Origin: Bodo saltans
Taxonomy: Eukaryota > Euglenozoa > Kinetoplastea > Eubodonida > Bodonidae
NCBI GenBank assembly: GCA_001460835.1
Contig: CYKH01000568.1
Coordinates: forward strand, 1 to 20,185
Reading direction: 5' to 3'
Length of the DNA: 20,185 nucleotides
Positions within the stretch are counted from its first letter, which is position 1, and the number at the start of each line of letters is the position of its first letter. Below the pieces are notes generated by a model. It saw only the letters and a program-made list of their open reading frames with translations. It was not told the DNA's origin and did no database searches. This document shows positions 18,392-20,185 of the stretch, one piece after another. The translations under genes and the position numbers were made by a program.

Positions 18392-19138
18392 ATGAATGCA
18401 GCACCTACCTTCACAAACAATGCTCCGTTTGATGAAGCATGGTACGCGGACGAAGAGGGTGCTGCAGAGTCGCTGGACGATGATGTTGACGTCGTGGTGG
18501 AACCGCGTCAATTTGCTTCGGCAAGTGGGCGAAGAACTGTGTCGGTGCTTGATGTCCTCCGCCCCAGTGCTCCCTCTGGGCTGGAAACCATTCTGTACAG
18601 CTCGACGCCAGACTTTCTTCAAGTCTTTTCGGAAGACGCGACGACAGGTGCCGATGGACAAATTAGCAAGAGGTACACGATCACGACGATGCCAGGAAGG
18701 GAACGGACCGTCTACGGATTTACCACTCCTGGGTTGTACGAGGTAGAAATCTTTCAGTACGTTGAGGCGTACAAGCCCAAGACGATCGAACTTCCAGCAG
18801 CGTTTTATTTTCCTGGCACGCTTGACTACCAGCTAGCCATTCACGGACCGGATCCGATGCTTAGGCCAGCAATGCCGTCGTTGGCCAGCTTGTTCCCGCC
18901 GCTACCACCAGCACTTGCATCCGGTAGCCCGCCGGGTTGCGGTCGTGTCTTTCACTTTCAAGGACGAGGCCCGGCCTTACCAGCGTCAAGGCTCCACCAC
19001 GCCCATTGCGAGCTCACCCTTTGTAGGCAGCTCCTCTGCTCCTCCAAACCCCCCTCCGCTTCCGCTTGCGAACCTTTACTCTCAAGCACACGCAGCAGCT
19101 GGTGCAGCGGCTTCAGGAGGTGGTCCTTCGTCGGATAG
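18392..19138 (+). CDS. Middle part of the LRR gene (second frame)
   Basis: The first ATG in this frame is at 18392 (MNAAPTFTNNAPFDEAWYA), but the frame is open from about 18042 and already looks coding (SPHFLDRDGDLGGNNG), so the ATG is probably internal. The segment holds an acidic stretch (about 18475-18500) and a compact, beta-rich unit (RTVSVLDVLRP, ETILYSSTPDFLQVFSED, YTITTMPGRERTVYGFTTPG, LYEVEIFQYVEAY) that I do not recognise. From about 18890-18935 this frame turns into unnatural Pro/His/Arg/Ser sequence, while the frame of the next entry reads ARRVAVVSFTFKDEARPYQ. The real coding therefore seems to switch there, and the residues up to 19138 are probably not translated. It could be a separate small gene, but no splice signal supports that. 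Confidence 0.5.
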   Translation: MNAAPTFTNNAPFDEAWYADEEGAAESLDDDVDVVVEPRQFASASGRRTVSVLDVLRPSAPSGLETILYSSTPDFLQVFSEDATTGADGQISKRYTITTMPGRERTVYGFTTPGLYEVEIFQYVEAYKPKTIELPAAFYFPGTLDYQLAIHGPDPMLRPAMPSLASLFPPLPPALASGSPPGCGRVFHFQGRGPALPASRLHHAHCELTLCRQLLCSSKPPSASACEPLLSSTRSSWCSGFRRWSFVG

Positions 19139-20006
19139 CGACTCGATGTTCTGGTCCTTCTTCCATAGTGCCAACGCTGCCCCAGGGACGCCACGAGATG
19201 CCCGAACTCCAAACAACGCAACGCCTCGGTCTCACCAACCTCTGATTACAGAGAATGCACCGCCCCTAGCGCTGCCTCCCTCATCTGTCGCTGGGACCTC
19301 AACGAGTGTCGGTGGGCATCACAATAATCATGCACCTCATCACAGTAGTGTCCCAACGACGTCGAACCAACTCCCCCGCAGCATTCCCGCACCGCCACCC
19401 ACCACCACCATGAGCGCCGTGTCGTCTACTGCCGGCACGCCTGTTGCGGGAACTCCTGAGGAACGTCACCTTATTCATGGGGCTGGGACTCCCGCACCCT
19501 CCACGCCAGACATTCTTGAAGGCTCCCCTGTTGCGTCTCCCACTGGAAACGCTTCCTTCTCATCTGCAAGCAACCTATTGCCGTTTCACGTCAGCAACAC
19601 GGCCACTAATAATGGTGGTGGTGTAGAGGTGCCGCCTATCAATTTGTCGTTCTTGCAGCGCCATCCCTCCACCACCTCACTGCACGCGTTACCACGAGCA
19701 CCTCTCGACCCTCTCGCACTCCACTTAGGCCGCGTCAACGAGGCCGCACTTGGTGCCAAGGCGATGCTCTCGTCCAAGTACGCGTCGTATCCTCTCCCCT
19801 CCGAGGCAGCGAAAGCCGCTGCCCTAGAATCCCGCAGCAAATCGCTCTCAGAGCTTCTGCGTGATCCAGAATGGGCACCAGGGAGACCCACTCGTCCCTC
19901 GCAGATCGGGGACTACTGCGCCCACCACAAATTAAAGTTTGACTCTGTGATTCGAGAGAGGATGAAACCCTCCCGCCACAAAATCGCTTTCAGAGCTTCT
20001 GCGTGA
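18915..20006 (+). CDS. Pro/Ser/Thr-rich C-terminal part of the LRR gene
   Basis: This frame is the same as that of 17427-18167. After VAVVSFTFKDEARPYQ it becomes a long disordered region rich in Pro, Ser, Thr, Ala and His, with repeated TP motifs (PGTPRDARTP, AGTPVAGTPEE, GAGTPAPSTPD) that could be targets of proline-directed kinases. It ends with a more ordered, charged module: SEAAKAAALESRSKSLSELL, then RDPEWAPGRPTRPSQIGDYC and AHHKLKFDSVIRERMKPSRHK. A tandem duplication of 142 bp changes the frame so that the protein ends KIAFRASA at 20006. The original C-terminus is therefore uncertain and may lie beyond the right edge. The GTG-free internal ATG at 18915 is probably not a true start. Confidence 0.6.
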   Translation: MHPVARRVAVVSFTFKDEARPYQRQGSTTPIASSPFVGSSSAPPNPPPLPLANLYSQAHAAAGAAASGGGPSSDSDSMFWSFFHSANAAPGTPRDARTPNNATPRSHQPLITENAPPLALPPSSVAGTSTSVGGHHNNHAPHHSSVPTTSNQLPRSIPAPPPTTTMSAVSSTAGTPVAGTPEERHLIHGAGTPAPSTPDILEGSPVASPTGNASFSSASNLLPFHVSNTATNNGGGVEVPPINLSFLQRHPSTTSLHALPRAPLDPLALHLGRVNEAALGAKAMLSSKYASYPLPSEAAKAAALESRSKSLSELLRDPEWAPGRPTRPSQIGDYCAHHKLKFDSVIRERMKPSRHKIAFRASA

Positions 20007-20185
20007 TCCAGAATGGGCGCCAGGGAGACCCACCCGTCCTTCACAGATCGGGGACTACTGCGCGCACCACAAATTAAAATTTGACTCTGTGATTCGAGAG
20101 AGGATGAAACCCTCCCGCCACAAAAAAAAAAACTCCCCTCCGAGGCAGCCAAAGCCTCTGCCCCAGAATCCCGCAGCAAATCGCT
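19839..20185 (+). repeat. 142-bp tandem duplication plus start of a third, larger copy
   Basis: Copy 1 (19839-19980) and copy 2 (19981-about 20122) begin AAATCGCT and share most bases, with scattered substitutions (for example GGGCACC/GGGCGCC and ATTAAAG/ATTAAAA). An A run follows, then 20133-20185 repeats 19794-19846 (CTCCCCTCCGAGGCAGC...AAATCGCT) at an offset of 339 bases. The window stops exactly where a third copy of the 142-bp unit would start. Because copies 1 and 2 differ, this is not simply a duplicated read. Confidence 0.92.

Overview
The window looks like part of a kinetoplastid chromosome, most likely from a free-living bodonid such as Bodo saltans (an inference, not a proven assignment). 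All supportable genes lie on the + strand. They are intronless and separated by T-rich spacers, several of which carry a long polypyrimidine tract followed by AG shortly before an ATG, as expected for trans-spliced polycistronic transcription units. I saw no tRNA, rRNA, CRISPR array or bacterial-type signal.

Layout. 1-422: the 3' end of a secreted beta-sandwich protein resembling the C-terminal domain of GH79-type glycosidases, whose last codons are disturbed by a perfect 145-bp tandem duplication. 788-2587: an FAD-dependent aldonolactone oxidase (ALO/GULO family) with an N-terminal membrane anchor. 2857-5301: a protein with two, probably three, cyclic-nucleotide-binding-like folds whose phosphate-binding cassettes are degenerate. 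5795-7051, 8375-9313 and 15560-16519: three dispersed members of one family. They share only a 15-residue N-terminus, MG[TS]xxCTCx[FL][ED]xP[AS][LM], followed by a basic stretch and a long disordered tail. This is a textbook arrangement for myristoyl, palmitoyl and polybasic membrane attachment. 10559-12438: a protein with a perfect MYND zinc finger and an N-terminal TPR-like stretch, carrying one frame change. 12551-15336: a broken P-loop NTPase gene, possibly of the RHS/Crinkler-like class. 17427 to beyond 20006: a leucine-rich-repeat protein with a long Pro/Ser/Thr-rich tail, split by two compensating frame changes and ending in a 142-bp tandem duplication that runs on towards the right edge.

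The left half (788-9313) holds intact genes, and the right half (10559-20185) holds most of the disrupted ones. Both extreme ends fall in recent tandem duplications of nearly the same size (145 and 142 bp), neither a multiple of three. This suggests that the window is a whole contig whose ends were set by repeats.

No operon-like common pathway is evident, which is normal for kinetoplastid gene clusters. The best candidate for an undescribed system is the three-member CTC-box family. Its members keep a membrane-targeting N-terminus at protein level while the rest of each protein is free to diverge, and two of them have unusually long T-rich downstream spacers that may carry post-transcriptional control.
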